The notes under the pieces were generated by a model. It saw nothing but the letters and a program-made list of their open reading frames with translations. It did no database searches and had not been told where the DNA came from. Source: Viscum album (lineage: Eukaryota > Streptophyta > Magnoliopsida > Santalales > Viscaceae). Taken from it: DNA of 64,000 nt. Below, in pieces: positions 37,054 through 50,580 of the stretch (the stretch's first letter is position 1; each line of letters opens with the position of its first letter). The translations under genes and the position numbers were made by a program. The stretch lies in the NCBI GenBank assembly GCA_963277665.1, contig OY728136.1:805467123-805531122 (forward strand). Reading direction: 5' to 3'.

Positions 37054-39974
37054 CGTCACATACATGAATTTTTTTAAGGATAAATTTAATTTAATTTCCA
37101 TTTATTCTTTGTTTTGGGGGTTTTGCAAGCCTTTATCTTAGAATAGGTGAGTTTTTATGAATTGGGCCAAACCGTGAGCCGAATTCCAAATTTAAAAATA
37201 AATTTTGATTCCTTTATAACTCATTCAATTTTCAAATATATTCATCCATTCCAATTCTAAATTTTCATCCCCCGACCTATTAACAACACCATATTAATTT
37301 GGACCATTTATGAATCCATAATAATGGTGGATATGGGTTTTTATTTAAGGGATTGGGCCTCCCTGAAAGCCGATTTTCTACATTAAAAATAATTATTAAT
37401 TATTAATTATCTCATTCTATATTTACTTTTATTCTATGATTCCAACTCTCACCTGAGACCACGTACATAAGGAGAACCCCTAATCTCTTATCCCCCAATT
37501 TGGAGCTCCATAGAATCAATAAATTTGTCCAAACGTCTTTGGATTTCAGAAATCACCAAGTCTTGGAGAGGTAAATTGATCCTTTCATAACTCATATTTT
37601 TATTCTTTTTCCCGCATTTCAGTTCCTAAATGAACTCCAAATCCTTGTTCGAACCTCCCTATAATGGTTGGATGTTTTCAAATTCATATACTGGTGTATT
37701 TTGGGTCATTTTATTGAAGATTTTTTTGAGTATGTGTTCCTCTCTTCAATTTCTTCCTTCTCATTAGGGTTTCCTCCAAATTCATTATGTTCTAAAATGT
37801 CCAAAAGTTAGGGTTTGAACCTATGGTTTGACTTGGTGTCATTTTTATTAAATATTGTGGTCTAGGGATGGATTTATCTTCCTTGAGGTGCAACGGTGGT
37901 GTGGTTGATGTGTCACCCCAATATTAGAGCGTTTCGTCACTTTTGGTAGGTGATTCCATGTGTAATCATTTCTAGATGAGTTAGTTAGCTTTAATTACTT
38001 ATTTTTTGTGTTACCAATATGTTGTGTATGGTGCGAAAACTGTTTAGGTTGGATTTGGTTAAGCATTTAATTTTATATTTTCATTTTAACATGAAATTGG
38101 GTGTTTTTCATGTGCAATCCTTGGGGTATTGTTTGGGTGTATTTTATAACATGTGAAATTGGTTTAATAAATCTTTTTTGGGCGTCCAATTATGCTTTAG
38201 TAGGGTCTAGGTGGTCCATTAGGTTTTTAATATGTTTTTTAATGGGTTCAAGTTGAAATCCTTATTGTACTTCTTGAAAGTGATTTTGAAAACTATGCTT
38301 TTCATGTGAATCTTTTGTGGTATTGTTTGAAGTATTTGTATAACACTTGGTGGTAGTTTAATAATTGTTTTTTGGGCTTCCAATTATCTTTTTAATTGGT
38401 ATTGGTGTTATTTTGTCCTTAAAATATGGTTTTTAAATGGGTTTTATGAGAAAAGTTTGGGTATACTCTTCAGAATTGTTTTACAAAATATTTGAATGAT
38501 TAAATGATTTTTATAAGAGGTTAAACCATGTTGGAAAACAGTTTGGGAGTGTGTATATGTTTAAATGGTACATTTAAAATTTGAATGGGGATGTTTTGTA
38601 ATGTGTTCCATCTTGGAAATGTTTTATAAAAATGTTTGACGGATTTACTAAAGTGTGTAAGAGATGTGAAAGTGATGTGGGATGTTATGGGTGAGTGTGA
38701 TGTGAAAAATGGATTTTGGTTACAAAAAGGGTATTATGTAACATGTGAGTGGGATTTTATGTGAGTTTTAATATATTTTAATGGTTTTATAAAATTTTTT
38801 AATGGATTTTTAAAAGTGTTAAAAAATGTAAAAAGTGTTGTGGGCTATTTTTGAGAGTCGGATATCAAATCAATTTGAATGAAAAGAGGAATTTTGTGAC
38901 TTGTTTGGTATACATGTGGGATATTTGGTGAATTTTTGATGAGTAAATGATATTTTCCTATGAGAAGTATATTTAAAGACTTGTTGAACTTGTTTGAGCA
39001 GAAAGGGAAAACCCGAGTATCTAAGTGGGTGGACGTGTACTAGTATGCTAGTGAATCCGTGAGGTTTGGCCTCAGTTTCACTTAGAAAGATTGATGCTTA
39101 AAACTATAACTAAACTATTATGATGATGATTGGGGGGAAATAGGTTATGGGTATGTTCCCTACTAGTAAATCATGCATGATAACATATATTAGTGATGGT
39201 TAAGGTCACCGATATATGAGGTACCCTGGACCAACAATGAGCTAGTTCCTAGGGGTTATTTCCTATTTCTTGTGCTCACTAGATCCTTTATACATACCGT
39301 GGGTATATGGTATATTTGGCTTTAAATTTTAGAAGATTTTTCATTTGTTTTAAAAGTGTCGATTCTTTAAATTATCCCACTTGTTAAAGGATTTTTTAGT
39401 TGCATAATTTAGCAATTGTAACAAGAAATTACAAGGTTTTTAAAACTTGCAAGCTTTTAATCATTGAATGTTTATCACATGGAATCTATTAGTGGTGTAA
39501 TCCTCCTGGTAATTGTCTCACACCCTACATTCACCCTTGAATGTATATAGACTTGGTTATTTTTGTTTTCATAGGTTAGGTATAGTTTTTAGTTCCAGTG
39601 GTTTGGGTTTCTAGCAAGTCCTTGGTTGTGAAGTCTTGTGGAGATGTCTTGAGGGCGATGCCCCTTAACATGACGGTTCATGGTCTATTTAATTTTGGTT
39701 TTGTACCTTTGTTATAGTCTTTTTGAGTTGTTTTAAACTATGTAACTTTGTTCTGAATTTTTGTAAAAGATTTATTGATTTCAAAAATCTAGATTCATTT
39801 TATAGGGTTCATTTGTTATTTTATGTTTATAAACTCAGGCAAATCCTTCCCAATTATCATTTTATGATACCCAGGCACTTGTGCCAGCCCATGGGGATCA
39901 GGAACTCCATTTCGGCCCTTTCATGGGCTGGGTTTGGTTCTACTTTTGGTGGCGACCATATTTGGTTCGTTGAA
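37054..39974 (+). repeat. 3' LTR of E5
   Basis: Aligns end to end with the 5' LTR, for example TTATGAATTGGGCCAAACCG near 37158 and GAAATCACCAAGTC near 37549. Ends GGTTCGTTGAA, a decayed TTCGTGACA, followed by the ATTTC target duplication. Confidence 0.9.
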
Positions 39975-42150
39975 ATTTCTCTTACAAACTTCCCTAGAAA
40001 CATTATATAGGATCTATTATTTTAAAAAAAACGACTGTAGTTCTATTTAGAGGAGATCTAAAAAGAGCACTCCAAAGATGATGTATTCTTCATTACTGGT
40101 TCTTTCATATTTCATTATTCTTCTACATAAACATAATTGGTAGTTTAGTTATATAATAAAAACTAGAGTATAAATTCTATACAGGGATGTTATTATAAAT
40201 TTGAAACAACCATATTCTATTTTATATCTTTTTGAAAAAACAAAATCATCGCCCCTGCATACGTACGAATTACAGTCTCCACTTTACAGTGTAACCCATT
40301 TTCACTACCACCATACATGGATGGGTTTAAATTTGTATTTAATAACTATATATGATCATTATAAAATTAAATTTATTCTTAAATAGAGTACACCATGAAA
40401 ATAAATATCATTCAACCTTTTTGGGAATGATATCATCGCTCATCCGTACGTACATCCTACCATCTCCACAATGCGATTGGATTCGTTCAATATGATATCC
40501 ACTCAAGAATTATTATATAAATGTTCATAATGAATAAATAATGTATTTAATATGTTAATATCATTTTATAATGATGTATATTTTACATAATAAGGATAAC
40601 CAGAACATATTCGTGAAAACATGCATTATATCATAAAGTAGTTAAAACATGAATAACGAGTAACAATGAATTGTTAAAAACAAACAAAGTAGAATATGAC
40701 CAGATATGAAGACCATGATTCTAGAATAAGTTAATAAAATTATCTAAATCATTACGTAGGAGTTTCACACACATAGGAAACAATTTAGACATAAGATAAT
40801 GGATAATTTTGTAATCTATTTTTTATCCGAGATTGTTTATACCCATGTATTTACTATGGATATATCTATAATACATGTCAATGTTTTCTAATTTATTTTC
40901 ATATAATGTAAACTATTATTATTTTTATATTTAAAGTAATTTTTACCCATTTTTTACTTTAACTATATGGTATGGAACAAAATTTTTTTGATTACCATAC
41001 GAGGTACTTTTTGACTCTATAGAAAAAAGTATAAAGAGAATTTTTTTATCTTAAATTACAGGATTGTATTTTTACAGTTTCATGAAACCTTATTTGCATA
41101 AATATTACTCTAAACAATTTCAAATTAATTTTCTACTAATTTTTTTAGAATTGTGTGGAACTATGAAAAATGAAAACGTTTTTGAAAAAGAAAGTAAATT
41201 TTCCTTAAGAATTAAGTTCAAGTGTTTTATCAAAATTATTTTCCATACAAGATGACAATATTTAAATAAGACTATGATTTCTATACCTATTATTAAATTT
41301 ATTTTATTGTGTTTATGATCTACTTATTTTATGAAATCAATTTTGTTTGTGTTGATTATGATGGAGTTATGTTTAGGAAACCCTTTTTATATCATAGGTT
41401 ATGTTATGACAAAGGATTAATGTTTCTGTGGAACATATAAAAATGATTTAATTATGTGATATGTGGGACCTACATCTCCCTCCAATGCATTGGGTAATGT
41501 TTTATATTTCATGACATAGACATGATTGGAATGACAAGTAAATCTGGTTCAGTAATATAGGGCTTTAACAGAATGTAAATACTGTTCAGTATTACATGGT
41601 CTGAATATCATGTAAACCTGGTTTAGTAAAGTACTTTTTCCACTATGATGGAATTTGACGCAATTCCTTGGATACTATATAAATAATATTGTAATTTTAT
41701 TTACATTCCACAATTCCATGTTTTAGTTACAATTATATTTAGCGTGGTTACTAATCCTTTATGATCGTTGCCTTCTGTGATGTGAATTTTTATTTCATCG
41801 CTTGGAATTTTTATATTCAAAATTTATTTTCATGTTTTTAAATTCTTATGTTAATATTTTGATTGATGTTATTCATGCATACCTTTATTGAGAAATTGAA
41901 CTCACCTGTTTTCATGATTTATTTCTCTTAGGATTTGAAGAATTGTATTATGTAAGATGTATCAAATAGTTTTTTTAGTTATGAAGGATAAATAAAGAGA
42001 CCATGTAGATTTTTTATGAACTAGTTGTATATGATTTTTAGATTCCAAAGGCACTAAACTAATACGGTATTTTGGAATCTATTTGTGCCAATATTATGTA
42101 TTCTGCAAAATTAATGTAATGTTCATGGGTGTCAATCTTAGGTCGTTGCA
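39975..42150 (+). repeat. 3' LTR of E2, second part (after E5)
   Basis: Resumes the E2 LTR with the duplicated ATTTC. It aligns with 23740-25880: GAGGAGATCTAAAAAGAG near 40052, paired CGTACG motifs (40255, 40442), palindrome CCAATGCATTGG (41482-41493) with GGTAATG, 37-bp repeats, and the end GTCAATCTTAGGTCGTTGCA at 42150. No gene seen. Confidence 0.85.
41520..41640 (+). repeat. 37-bp tandem repeats in the E2 3' LTR
   Basis: Units start at 41547, 41584 and 41621, plus a partial one upstream; each opens with GTTCAGTAATA-like or GTTTAGTAAA sequence. Same period and place as in the 5' LTR. Confidence 0.75.
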
Positions 42151-42502
42151 TTCTCTCTTCCCACGATAAGCATCTAGAAGAACCTAATATTAATCTGAAC
42201 ATTTATGTATGAAGAATATTTTCTCAATGGAGATGATCTATTGTTTGATTATTGAGGGATCATATGATACATTGAAATATGGAGGCCTTTGTATCATTAA
42301 TCTCTCAATTCCTACTTGTTCTTTTAGGGGGTGTTGAGAATTTACCTTTACCCATGTTTTTATTTAAAAATTGAGTTAAATGATAGATTATCATGAAAAT
42401 TATTATGATGACCTCACCCATTGGATTTTGATTCTCTTTAAAATAGTCATCACATTGATCTTCACATCGATTGTTAGTTGAAGTCCTCCTATTAATGACC
42501 AT
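42151..42502 (-). pseudogene. gag: E3 gag N-terminal part (right of E2)
   Basis: Minus-strand frame from ATG at 42502 (MVINRRTSTNNRCEDQCDDY). The E4 gag starts at 50333 with the same pattern, including DQCDDYF. Continues with stops to 42151, where E2 interrupts it; the rest lies at 21424 and leftwards. The start is about 245 bases downstream of the E3 primer-binding site. Confidence 0.75.
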
Positions 42503-42745
42503 TGGCTTTAATAATAGGAAATTTAGGGTAAATTATTTTAAACTATTAAAATAATAAAGAGGAATAAAATGAAAAAAAGGATAACATATAAAATACATTT
42601 ATTTTTTTATCTTATGAATTTATAAGATTCAATATATGTTATCAATGTGATATTTCCTAATGTATATTATTATGGAATGTTTTTCTTACACCCTTAATAA
42701 TGGTTCATACTACACTTTTTAAATTATAAATGAATATCTCCTGGG

Positions 42746-42757
42746 AGTTCTGATCCA
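42746..42757 (-). promoter_or_regulatory. Primer-binding site of E3
   Basis: The plus strand reads GTTCTGATCCAA, the reverse complement of a decayed TGGTATCAGAGC. It sets the E3 end of the middle LTR. Confidence 0.7.
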
Positions 42758-45700
42758 ATAGTTCATCATGTACCATTGTTGTGCTCCAGTTCTCATTGAA
42801 GTCTAGTTTTAAGTGGTGGTTTCATGTTTTATTCTAGAGACATCTATTCCAGAGCGACCTTTAATTTGTTGTATATAGACAAAGATATATTTTCTTGACA
42901 AACCACATAATCTATAATCACAAAAATTTGAGGATGATTTTATTATACATTGTATTATCCATAAGGCTTTCACTAGTGTTTTTTAATCATAATAAAAAAA
43001 ATAAATAAACATATCTATTCATACATACTATAATACCCCTACTCATTATTTAATATTTAAAAATGATTTATTACATACACATGCACTTAATAAAACATAA
43101 AAGATATAGAGGTATTGTGTTTTAGAGGATTATGAAAATTAAAACCCATCTTAAAACATGAAATACAACATATTTATTGAAATCCTACTTTTCATGACCA
43201 CAACATTCCTTCACACTTAACACTAAATGGGATAACATGAGGATATACACAAGAAATATGTGATCTATAAAGCCTAGTATGGTAGTTAAAAAGGAGTAAC
43301 CTGAAAAATAATATATATGTTATCAAATAAGAATATCAATGGTGCATAATAGAAAGATGAACATAAATCCATGATATAGCTTGATTATCATAACATGGAA
43401 ATGTGAGAACAAATTAAAAAACTATGTCATAAACATAAAAGAATTAGGTAACCCATTTTCCATCATAGTGAAAATATGTCCAAAATGGAATCAGGTAAAA
43501 TCCTATCCCTACATGGTGTATCATGATACTAAACGTTAACCAATGTATTGGAGCACTATATAAATCCAGACACACCCTTCACTTTCACTTCTTTCTAAGA
43601 CTTAAGTGTGCCACATAGATCATAAAAGATGGATTCATTATTCATCATAATTCATTCCATGATAAAGTATTATAGAATAAATAAATTTATTTCCTCAATA
43701 AGAATACTATATGGGAATAAAGGTGAATATACTTGATATAGGAATGGGTATGATATTCCCTACATGTTGATTTTGGCATGGAAAATCACAGTTTAATTTC
43801 GGCAGCATAACGACGTAACATAAAAATTCAAAAAAAATGATGAGAGAGAAAAGGGATTATTATAATATATAAATGAAATGGGATGTAATAAGGTCATATA
43901 ATTACATGTTAAAACATAATGATTTTTTATATAGAATTCATTACATAATATTGAAACATATAGAATGAGAAGGAATGAAATAACTCGGACAAAATTTTGG
44001 CATGGTAATTAGTGTACATGGGGGGGGATTAATGAAAGATGAACATGTATCTCATCACGCAAAAATAATAGGGGATATGTGGTGTTGGTGAAAAATAATA
44101 CCCCATTATTTGTAATCAAAGATAAATTGGTGTAACAATATTAGGAAATTTGGTTATAAATGATAAAGGAAGGAAACCCTTACATGAGTACGTGACTTCA
44201 AAATATTGAAGAGGGGATTCTTAAGAGCATAGGGTGACTTGAAAGGATTATAGAGTGGGTAGGACCGAGTAGGGACGTGATAAGAGTATTTATATTTAAT
44301 ATAAGTGGAATGTTATGTTGGTTTATATAAGAAATGAGAGGGGAAATTTTTAGTATTTAACAAATACAGGTTTTGGAATTAATTTTAATAAATATTCAGA
44401 ACTACAAACCCTATCCTAGTTTTAACCGATATTTTTTCAAAGGAGGAGTATAAAAGAATATTTTATTAGTCCGTGGGGGGAAGAAATAAAAATATTATCC
44501 TTTTTATGTGGAAGTGAGTTATATAATGAAATAAATGAACTTAAAATCCTAAAACATGTTATACATTTTAAGGGATTCACTAAGGCATTATAAAATAAGT
44601 CAAATAAATATAAAATCAGATAATTTTAATTTTAAAACATATATTTAGTTGAATACAGTTTTTAAATAATTTATTACATCATTATTGGGTCCTTATAACG
44701 TCAAAAAACTCATTTTATACTTATATATTATTTAATTTTTACCCAAAAAATAGATTACCTCAGAAAATTATGAAAATTTTACCGTTGGATAATTTCTACC
44801 ACAAAGTTTCAAAACTAATACTAATTTTATCTAAATAATTTCGTAAATATATGAATTTTCACTTTTAAAAATAGAACCGACATTTATTGATAAACGACTC
44901 GTTTTGAAAAAAATTGTTTTTAAATAATAAGTAAAAATTACATTTGACTTAAAAAATATATATACACATTTATTATTTAAAAATTAATTTCATAATAATA
45001 TTTTATAAAAGTATTATTAATTTCCAAAATTCATTAATTTATTAAAATAAATTGTTTAATAATACAATTTTGGTTTTATCGTATAATAATTTAACTCTAA
45101 TCAAACTAATTATCTAATAATCTACAAATAATGAGAAGATAATCATAATTTATAAGAATTATTTTTTGTGTATTATTAATAAAAAAATAATTTAAAATAA
45201 TAAGGCATATATTTCTCAAAGATATCATTTTTACCTAAAAAACCAATTTATCAAATTCATCATTTTTAAGAATGCCTACTCCCATGAATTGATAAAATAA
45301 GTAATTAATTTATAGAAAATTATTACACAATAAATAACTAATACCTTGTTACACTACATTTTATAACACCTGAATAAGGCTTATAGTTATGGTGTGCGAT
45401 GGTGAGAGGCTATTGGGGTAGCTCAGATAACGTCACAAAAGTGGTAATCTTTATTAACAAGAATATCTCACATATGAGATTTTTTCAACCTTAACGTGTT
45501 GATTCTCAAATTGGTCAGGGTTAAGGGAGAATCCTATTTATGCTACGTCCTTTTTAAAATCCAAAAAATGAGCTTTGTACGAACTGAGTCTACTAAATGA
45601 GAAAATAATCTCATTTATCTGTGTCTAAGGGATTTGTTAAAACCGTATATTTTTATTACTTGTGTAATCACTATTGAATAGATAAATAATCAATTGTAAT

Positions 45701-45936
45701 GATACATAACAGTTATTTAAATCCCATAATAATAAAAAGATTATATGCATTTTATATATCCAAAAGACATTAAAATAAAGGGAATTTTATTCATAAATTA
45801 TATTGTCATTATAACCTTATACCCTAGAAAACATTCATCATCATTGTTTACTTCTCACACTAACATAGAAGAGGGTAACACATCCTCATCACTTCCTCTA
45901 GTTTCCATCTTGATTCATCGAACATGTGGTTTATCT
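42758..45936 (-). repeat. Middle LTR of the E3/E4 tandem, shared by both
   Basis: One 3.18-kb LTR is at once the 5' LTR of E3 (primer-binding site at its left) and the 3' LTR of E4 (E4 pol end at its right). Aligns with the left and right LTRs throughout: palindrome CCAATGTATTGG (43540), CAGCATAACGACGTAAC (43803), GGAAACCCTTACATGAGTA (44172), CCTTGTTACACTACA (45343). The minus-strand start is decayed. No gene seen. Confidence 0.8.
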
Positions 45937-46048
45937 AAAACACTTTGATGAGTGGAATTACATTCTATCATAGAACATTTTACCTATGATATAAGATCTT
46001 CTATGGAGTCTTATCATAGGAAAGGTCAATATCCAAATATACCACATA

Positions 46049-46234
46049 TTAATTGAGTACATGTGATGTGTCAGGTATGTAATTCCTCAAGTGTGATACA
46101 TGGAATAAATCATGTACTGGAGATAAGTTAATGCAGAGTGACAGTATATAGACCACTTCTCTGATGCGATCAACGTTCACAAAATGGACTACATACCATT
46201 GAATAGAGACTTCCTTCTTCGAAAATCTCATCAC
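46049..46234 (-). pseudogene. int: E4 integrase C-terminal (GPY/F-like) region
   Basis: A 61-residue frame beginning MMRFSKKE and ending INLSPVHDLFHVSHLRNYIP. The VHDxFHVSxLR block is a hallmark of chromovirus integrase tails, just before the chromodomain. Confidence 0.85.
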
Positions 46235-46539
46235 TCACCTCCATGGATATATGTAGAGTAAACCAGTATCTCCAACATAAAAATATATGTCTCATAGATG
46301 TTTGGTAGCATAGCTCATTTGTCAACTTTGATCATCTTTAATGTACTGCTGGATGGTCTTAATCTTTTCACCATTTCATCAACTATTTCTGGACCTATAT
46401 GATTTCAATCCCCAACATCATCCCAACATTAAAGGGTTCTACACCTCTTCCAATTAAGGGATTCATAAGGATCCATTTGTATTCTCTATTGGAAACTATT
46501 GTTGTATGATAAATCAACCAGATGAATATGTTGATCCCA

Positions 46540-46731
46540 TCATATTATTAAGTATATTAAGAATTCTATGAACATGACTTTAAGTGTTTGGATTGTCCAC
46601 AAATATTGGTAATAAATATGAGAATGATAATCCGTACTAAAATTCAGCTCAGTATTCAGAGAATGTTGAAGACTCTTCGAGAACCTAGAGGTGAATCTTA
46701 GATGTTTATCGCATTGAATCGATAATGTCAC
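46540..46731 (-). pseudogene. int: E4 integrase catalytic core fragment
   Basis: RFTSRFSKSLQHSLNTELNF followed by STDYHSH and WTIQTLKVM matches the core segment carrying the second aspartate and the QTDGQ / ERT-IQTLE blocks of gypsy integrase. The aspartate of the DRDPRF block is lost (here CDKHLRF), as is the TDG turn. Confidence 0.85.
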
Positions 46732-46969
46732 ACCATTTATTCATACCACTTTTTTGATGTATATAAATTCCTATTGATCCAATGAAATCTCATCTCTAAT
46801 TGCAATGAAGTGTGTGTTTTTTTAAAACTATACACCACTATCTACATATCATTGTTCCCTTTGGATGTCTTCGAATGTCTGATGAGAATTTCCATTGTGA
46901 TGTTCTCTAATTTCCATGTTTTTATTGGTAATGTTTTCATTATCCCCTTAGACTTATGCCTCTCAAAAT

Positions 46970-47170
46970 TCACTTACTAACATACCAAGAACATTGATGT
47001 ATATTCTGCAGTCTCCTTCCTCCTGTTATCCCACCAATAATGAACTCAGAGATCCCAATAAATCTTTTTTTTCCTTGGTTAATGGAGAAATTTGAACTAT
47101 GTGTATCATCAAAAATCACTTTCATTACCTCCGGATTTGATGGAACACATGGTCTTGAACCAAATCTCAC
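46970..47170 (-). pseudogene. int: E4 integrase zinc-binding region
   Basis: LRFGSRPCVPSNPEVMKVIF then DDTHSSNFSINQGKK matches the HHCC domain start, with a single preserved His pair partner. The following YWW block is decayed (IGGITGG). Confidence 0.75.
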
Positions 47171-48069
47171 AATTCCTTCTTCATTAACATTGACCTATGA
47201 GGATTTCCTCGTTTTAATATAATCCACATTCTTTTGTATTTCGACATCATCTTTTTTATCATCTTCTATCCCTTCCAAATGAGATGGTTGATCAGTAATT
47301 TTTTTTAAGGATTTATGATCTTCCATTATATATGATTCCCATGTACATCTTCACCAAATCTAAGACGATTGGATCCTTTTCAATTATCATCAATGATATT
47401 GTCACTAGGTCCATTATATTTAGAGCATCCTCCACCTTTTTCACATTCCAATGGTGGTAATTTATTGAGCATTCATAATCCTTGATGAGCTCTAACCATC
47501 ATCATTGGCTCTTGTCCACCTAATTATATGTGATTATATATTTGAGAATTTTTTTATCCGTATATATTTCTCACTTTCCCCTGATTGAGATAATTCCTCC
47601 AAAAATTAATAAAAAGGTCATAGAAACCAACTCTAGATCATTCATGAGATAGTTTCTGTAATTATTTTTTATCTTCAATGAGGCATAAGCGATGAATTTT
47701 TTATTATGCATCATCACACAGCCCATTCCCATTATCAAATAATCACTAAAGATTACAAAAAACTCCCTAATTTTTTATAGTGTAAGAAAGGGGTAGTGAT
47801 ATTCATGTTCTTTAACTCCTTGATATTTTTTTACATTCACCATTCCAAGAAAATGTAAGATATCTTGGTAAAAGGGTTTGAAAATTGAGAGAAATATCTC
47901 AAAAATCAGAGATAATATACTGGTAATCGTAGGAAACTATGGATATCCATCACAGATGTTGTCCTCAACCATACCACAATTTCGTTTTATTGAAATATCC
48001 AATTATATTCTATTGATTGTGATCATCTACACCAGGAATGAGACTTCATTCAATGAAAAATCACACATT

Positions 48070-48885
48070 CTGTACTTTTCATAGAGAATCTCTTTTCATA
48101 AGGTCTCTAGTATAGTGCTTAGATACTACTTATGCTCTTCCTTGGTTTTGGATTATTATATAATATCATCTATAAATACAACAAAAAATTTATCAAGTTA
48201 ATATCTATTGACTCTATTCATCATGTACATGAAAATTTCCAAGGAATTATAGATTTTGATAGGAATTAATATCAATTCATAGTGCCAATACCTTTTATGA
48301 AAAGCAATCTTGGGGAATACCTCCTAATTCACAATTACATGGAAATATCATGACTATTTATCCACCATGGATAAGTATTTAGCTCTATGTATCTAATAAA
48401 ACATGTCATAAATTCAGGGAAAATGATATATGTTCTTTATCATGATTTTTTGAGCTTACAGTAATCAATGGAATGGTTCATTGACTAATTTATATTCTTG
48501 AAGAAGAGGACTTGTTCACCCCCTGGTGAAACACTTGGCTGTATAAAACCATTATTCATATTCTCCTGTAGTTGTTTATTTATCTCCTCAAGAACCAAAA
48601 AAACCATTTTATATGGAGTCATGGATGTTAAAAACTCTCTAGGTAAAAGATCAATTGAAAATAAAAAATCTATTCTAAGTGGAAGACCAAACAATTCTCG
48701 GGAAACACATCAAGAAATTCCCTCACAATATGAATGTATTCATGTATGGTTCCATACATAGACACAATCACATTAGAAACATACACGTTCTCATACAGAT
48801 GAAATATCCATGCTTGAGAAGATGGTTCTAATGAAGATTCATCCTCATCCTTGCACTTGTTTAGATTTGGCGGTTGATCCGCCAT
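48070..48885 (-). pseudogene. RT: E4 reverse transcriptase remnant and upstream linker
   Basis: Frame one (48885-48670) ends VREFLDVFPENCLVFHLE, the linker before RT. After a frameshift, 48694-48485 gives FSIDLLPREF, then MTPYKM, LEEINKQLQENMNNGFIQPS. The catalytic box FIDD survives intact at 48162-48176, unlike E3, followed after stops by KTKEEHK and KYRMCDFSLNEVSFL. A dead enzyme. Confidence 0.9.
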
Positions 48886-49249
48886 ATAGAGAGTGATTCC
48901 ACCCTTAGAACAATTTAAATTAGATGTTTATAAGGAAATAATATCCTTTCCATTAATTGAATAAAATTACAATACGGTAAGTATTTTTAGGTTCTCTAGG
49001 AAGATCAGTCCAAAAATTGTGAAATTGGAGGAGTTATATTCATGGGATGCAATAAATTCCCCATTTCACATTTTCATAGACATCTCTACTTACATTATTT
49101 TCAGTGATATCTTTATTGTTCAACTAGACATTCAAGATATATATGAATGTGTAGAACCAAAACCCTAAATTACATTCAACAATATTGAATGAATATCTTG
49201 TGTACCTATCACCACTTTGTTACTAGGATTTAATTTGGTGGTAGTGATC

Positions 49250-50333
49250 GATAAAGTTGACACTTTATGCCATGGAGGTTGTTGGTTGCCTCCCAAAACC
49301 ATTGGCTTAGGAAATTGGTTCACAATGTGCCCTGGTTCTTTGTAGTTGTAGTAATGAAAAATGCATTAGGGATCGAACAAGGAATTCTTTTCTACTATAG
49401 AAGTAGTGGGTTTTTCTAATTGGTCATCTATGACATGGTACACATCCTTTCCACACATAAAGAATTTCCCTGTCCACTTCAGGTAATTTATAGGGTGATT
49501 AATTTCGAACCATTGGAATGTGGGATACTTGAATTCATTGTCATTATTGTATTTATCCATAAAATCTGCAGAATTAATGTCCTTTTTCTGATAATTATAC
49601 CTATGATTGTTCTGATATTCTCTGTTCACCATATCGACGTTGAGGGCACATCAGAAAATCCCCTAATAGATATTAATGTCACAGATCATCCGAGCTTTCT
49701 GATGGCTAGGTTTTAGCCCAAAAATGAGAAGGGAACCTTTCATTTAGGATTAATTGAAAAATAAGTGGCATATCATGAATTTCTAGTGAAATTTCCTCAT
49801 AATCCCCAACCGATTCATCATCTTTTTTCTTGTGTTCAACAAAATCCTTTTCCATCATAAGATGGAGGGTGTAGGGAAAATATTTATTGAATTTTTTTTT
49901 GTAAATTCTTCCCTCCTATCACATTGATCTCTTCCTTATGATTCATATTTTTTTTATTAATGTACATCATTGATCCGCTTCATGGCCCCATATGATAAAA
50001 ATCTATCATTTCACTATCTTTTTCAGAACATTCAAGGATTGAGAATATGTTCTCAATAGGGTTGATCCATTTTTTGACGATTGAGGGATCCGAAGATCCA
50101 TTTAATGTAGATGGTATTTTCCTTATGAAGCTCTAAATTGTGTCTTTTTCATTCATATGAGGTGTTGGAAGTTCCTCTTAACCCATGTTTCTATTCAAAA
50201 ATTGAGTTTAATAAATTTGTATCATGAAAATGTTTATGATTCCCACTCCCATATTATTTGGAATCTCATTAAAATAATCATCACATTGATCATCACATTA
50301 GTTTTTAAACTGAGTCCTACTATTCCCGTCCAT
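49250..50333 (-). pseudogene. gag: E4 gag remnant
   Basis: Starts at ATG 50333 (MDGNSRTQFKN, stop, then CDDQCDDYFNE). The capsid core is recognisable at about 50100-49780: SDPSIVKKWINPIENIFSIL and later INKYFPYTLHLM and DDESVGDYEE. An 88-residue frame at 49632-49366 contains YPTFQWFEINHPINYLKW. The knuckle at about 49290-49350 reads CHYYNYKEPGHIV; two Cys have become Tyr, the change expected from C-to-T decay on the opposite strand. Confidence 0.75.
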
Positions 50334-50566
50334 TGTCTAGAATTAATGTAAAATTAGGGGTAATTATTTTAATATACTAAACATATAAATTTTAATACAA
50401 TAAAAGATGGATAACTTATAAACTAAATTTATTTCCTTAATATATGAATTTCTAGGATTCAATCTATTTTATTCATTATCTATTTCCTAACATATTTTCT
50501 AATGGCCTTTTTTTACTCCCTTAATAATGGTTCACACTATGAATTTGAATTTACTAAAGAATATCC

Positions 50567-50580
50567 ACTCTGAGTATTGA
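50567..50580 (-). promoter_or_regulatory. Primer-binding site of E4 (decayed)
   Basis: Plus strand ACTCTGAGTATTGA corresponds to the GCTCTGATACCA form, at the same place relative to the LTR as in E3. Confidence 0.55.

Larger units (their letters stand above)
30949..39974 (+). mobile_element. E5: non-autonomous LARD-like LTR retrotransposon inserted in the E2 3' LTR
   Basis: Two 2.9-kb direct repeats (30949-33874, 37054-39974) flank a 3.2-kb internal region with primer-binding site and polypurine tract. The 5 bases before and after are both ATTTC (30944-30948 and 39975-39979), a perfect target duplication. It is the most recent LTR element that can be ordered by nesting in this part, and it retains more CpG. 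LTRs look roughly 80-85 percent identical in sampled stretches (not computed). No gag or pol domain was recognised, so it needed proteins from another element. Confidence 0.9.
21425..42150 (+). mobile_element. E2: complete gag-only Ty3/gypsy element nested in E3, itself split by E5
   Basis: 5' LTR (21425-25880), primer-binding site, gag remnant, non-coding 3' region, polypurine tract and 3' LTR (28444-30948 plus 39975-42150). Without E5 the internal region is only 2.56 kb. Both flanks belong to the same E3 element: 21424 and 42151 lie in gag and correspond to nearby parts of E4 near 49960-50030. No convincing target duplication remains (TTTAA versus TTCTC). No pol is present. It matches the published TR-GAG description: LTRs plus gag only. 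Confidence 0.85.
45937..50580 (-). pseudogene. gag-pol: E4 gag-pol remnant, Ty3/gypsy chromovirus (full-length internal region)
   Basis: A 4.6-kb internal region, normal in length for this group, read right to left: primer-binding site, leader, gag (ATG at 50333), zinc knuckle, linker, RT, RNase H, integrase, GPY/F-like tail and a trace of chromodomain. A tail like DLSYDKTP lies near 46020. Many stops and frameshifts. E3 has the same order. With E3 it is the only pol-bearing element here, so related autonomous copies may once have mobilised E1, E2, E5 or E6 (inference). Confidence 0.85.

Noticed and set aside
21420..42155. A target duplication for E2
   Set aside because: TTTAA and TTCTC do not match; too decayed to claim.
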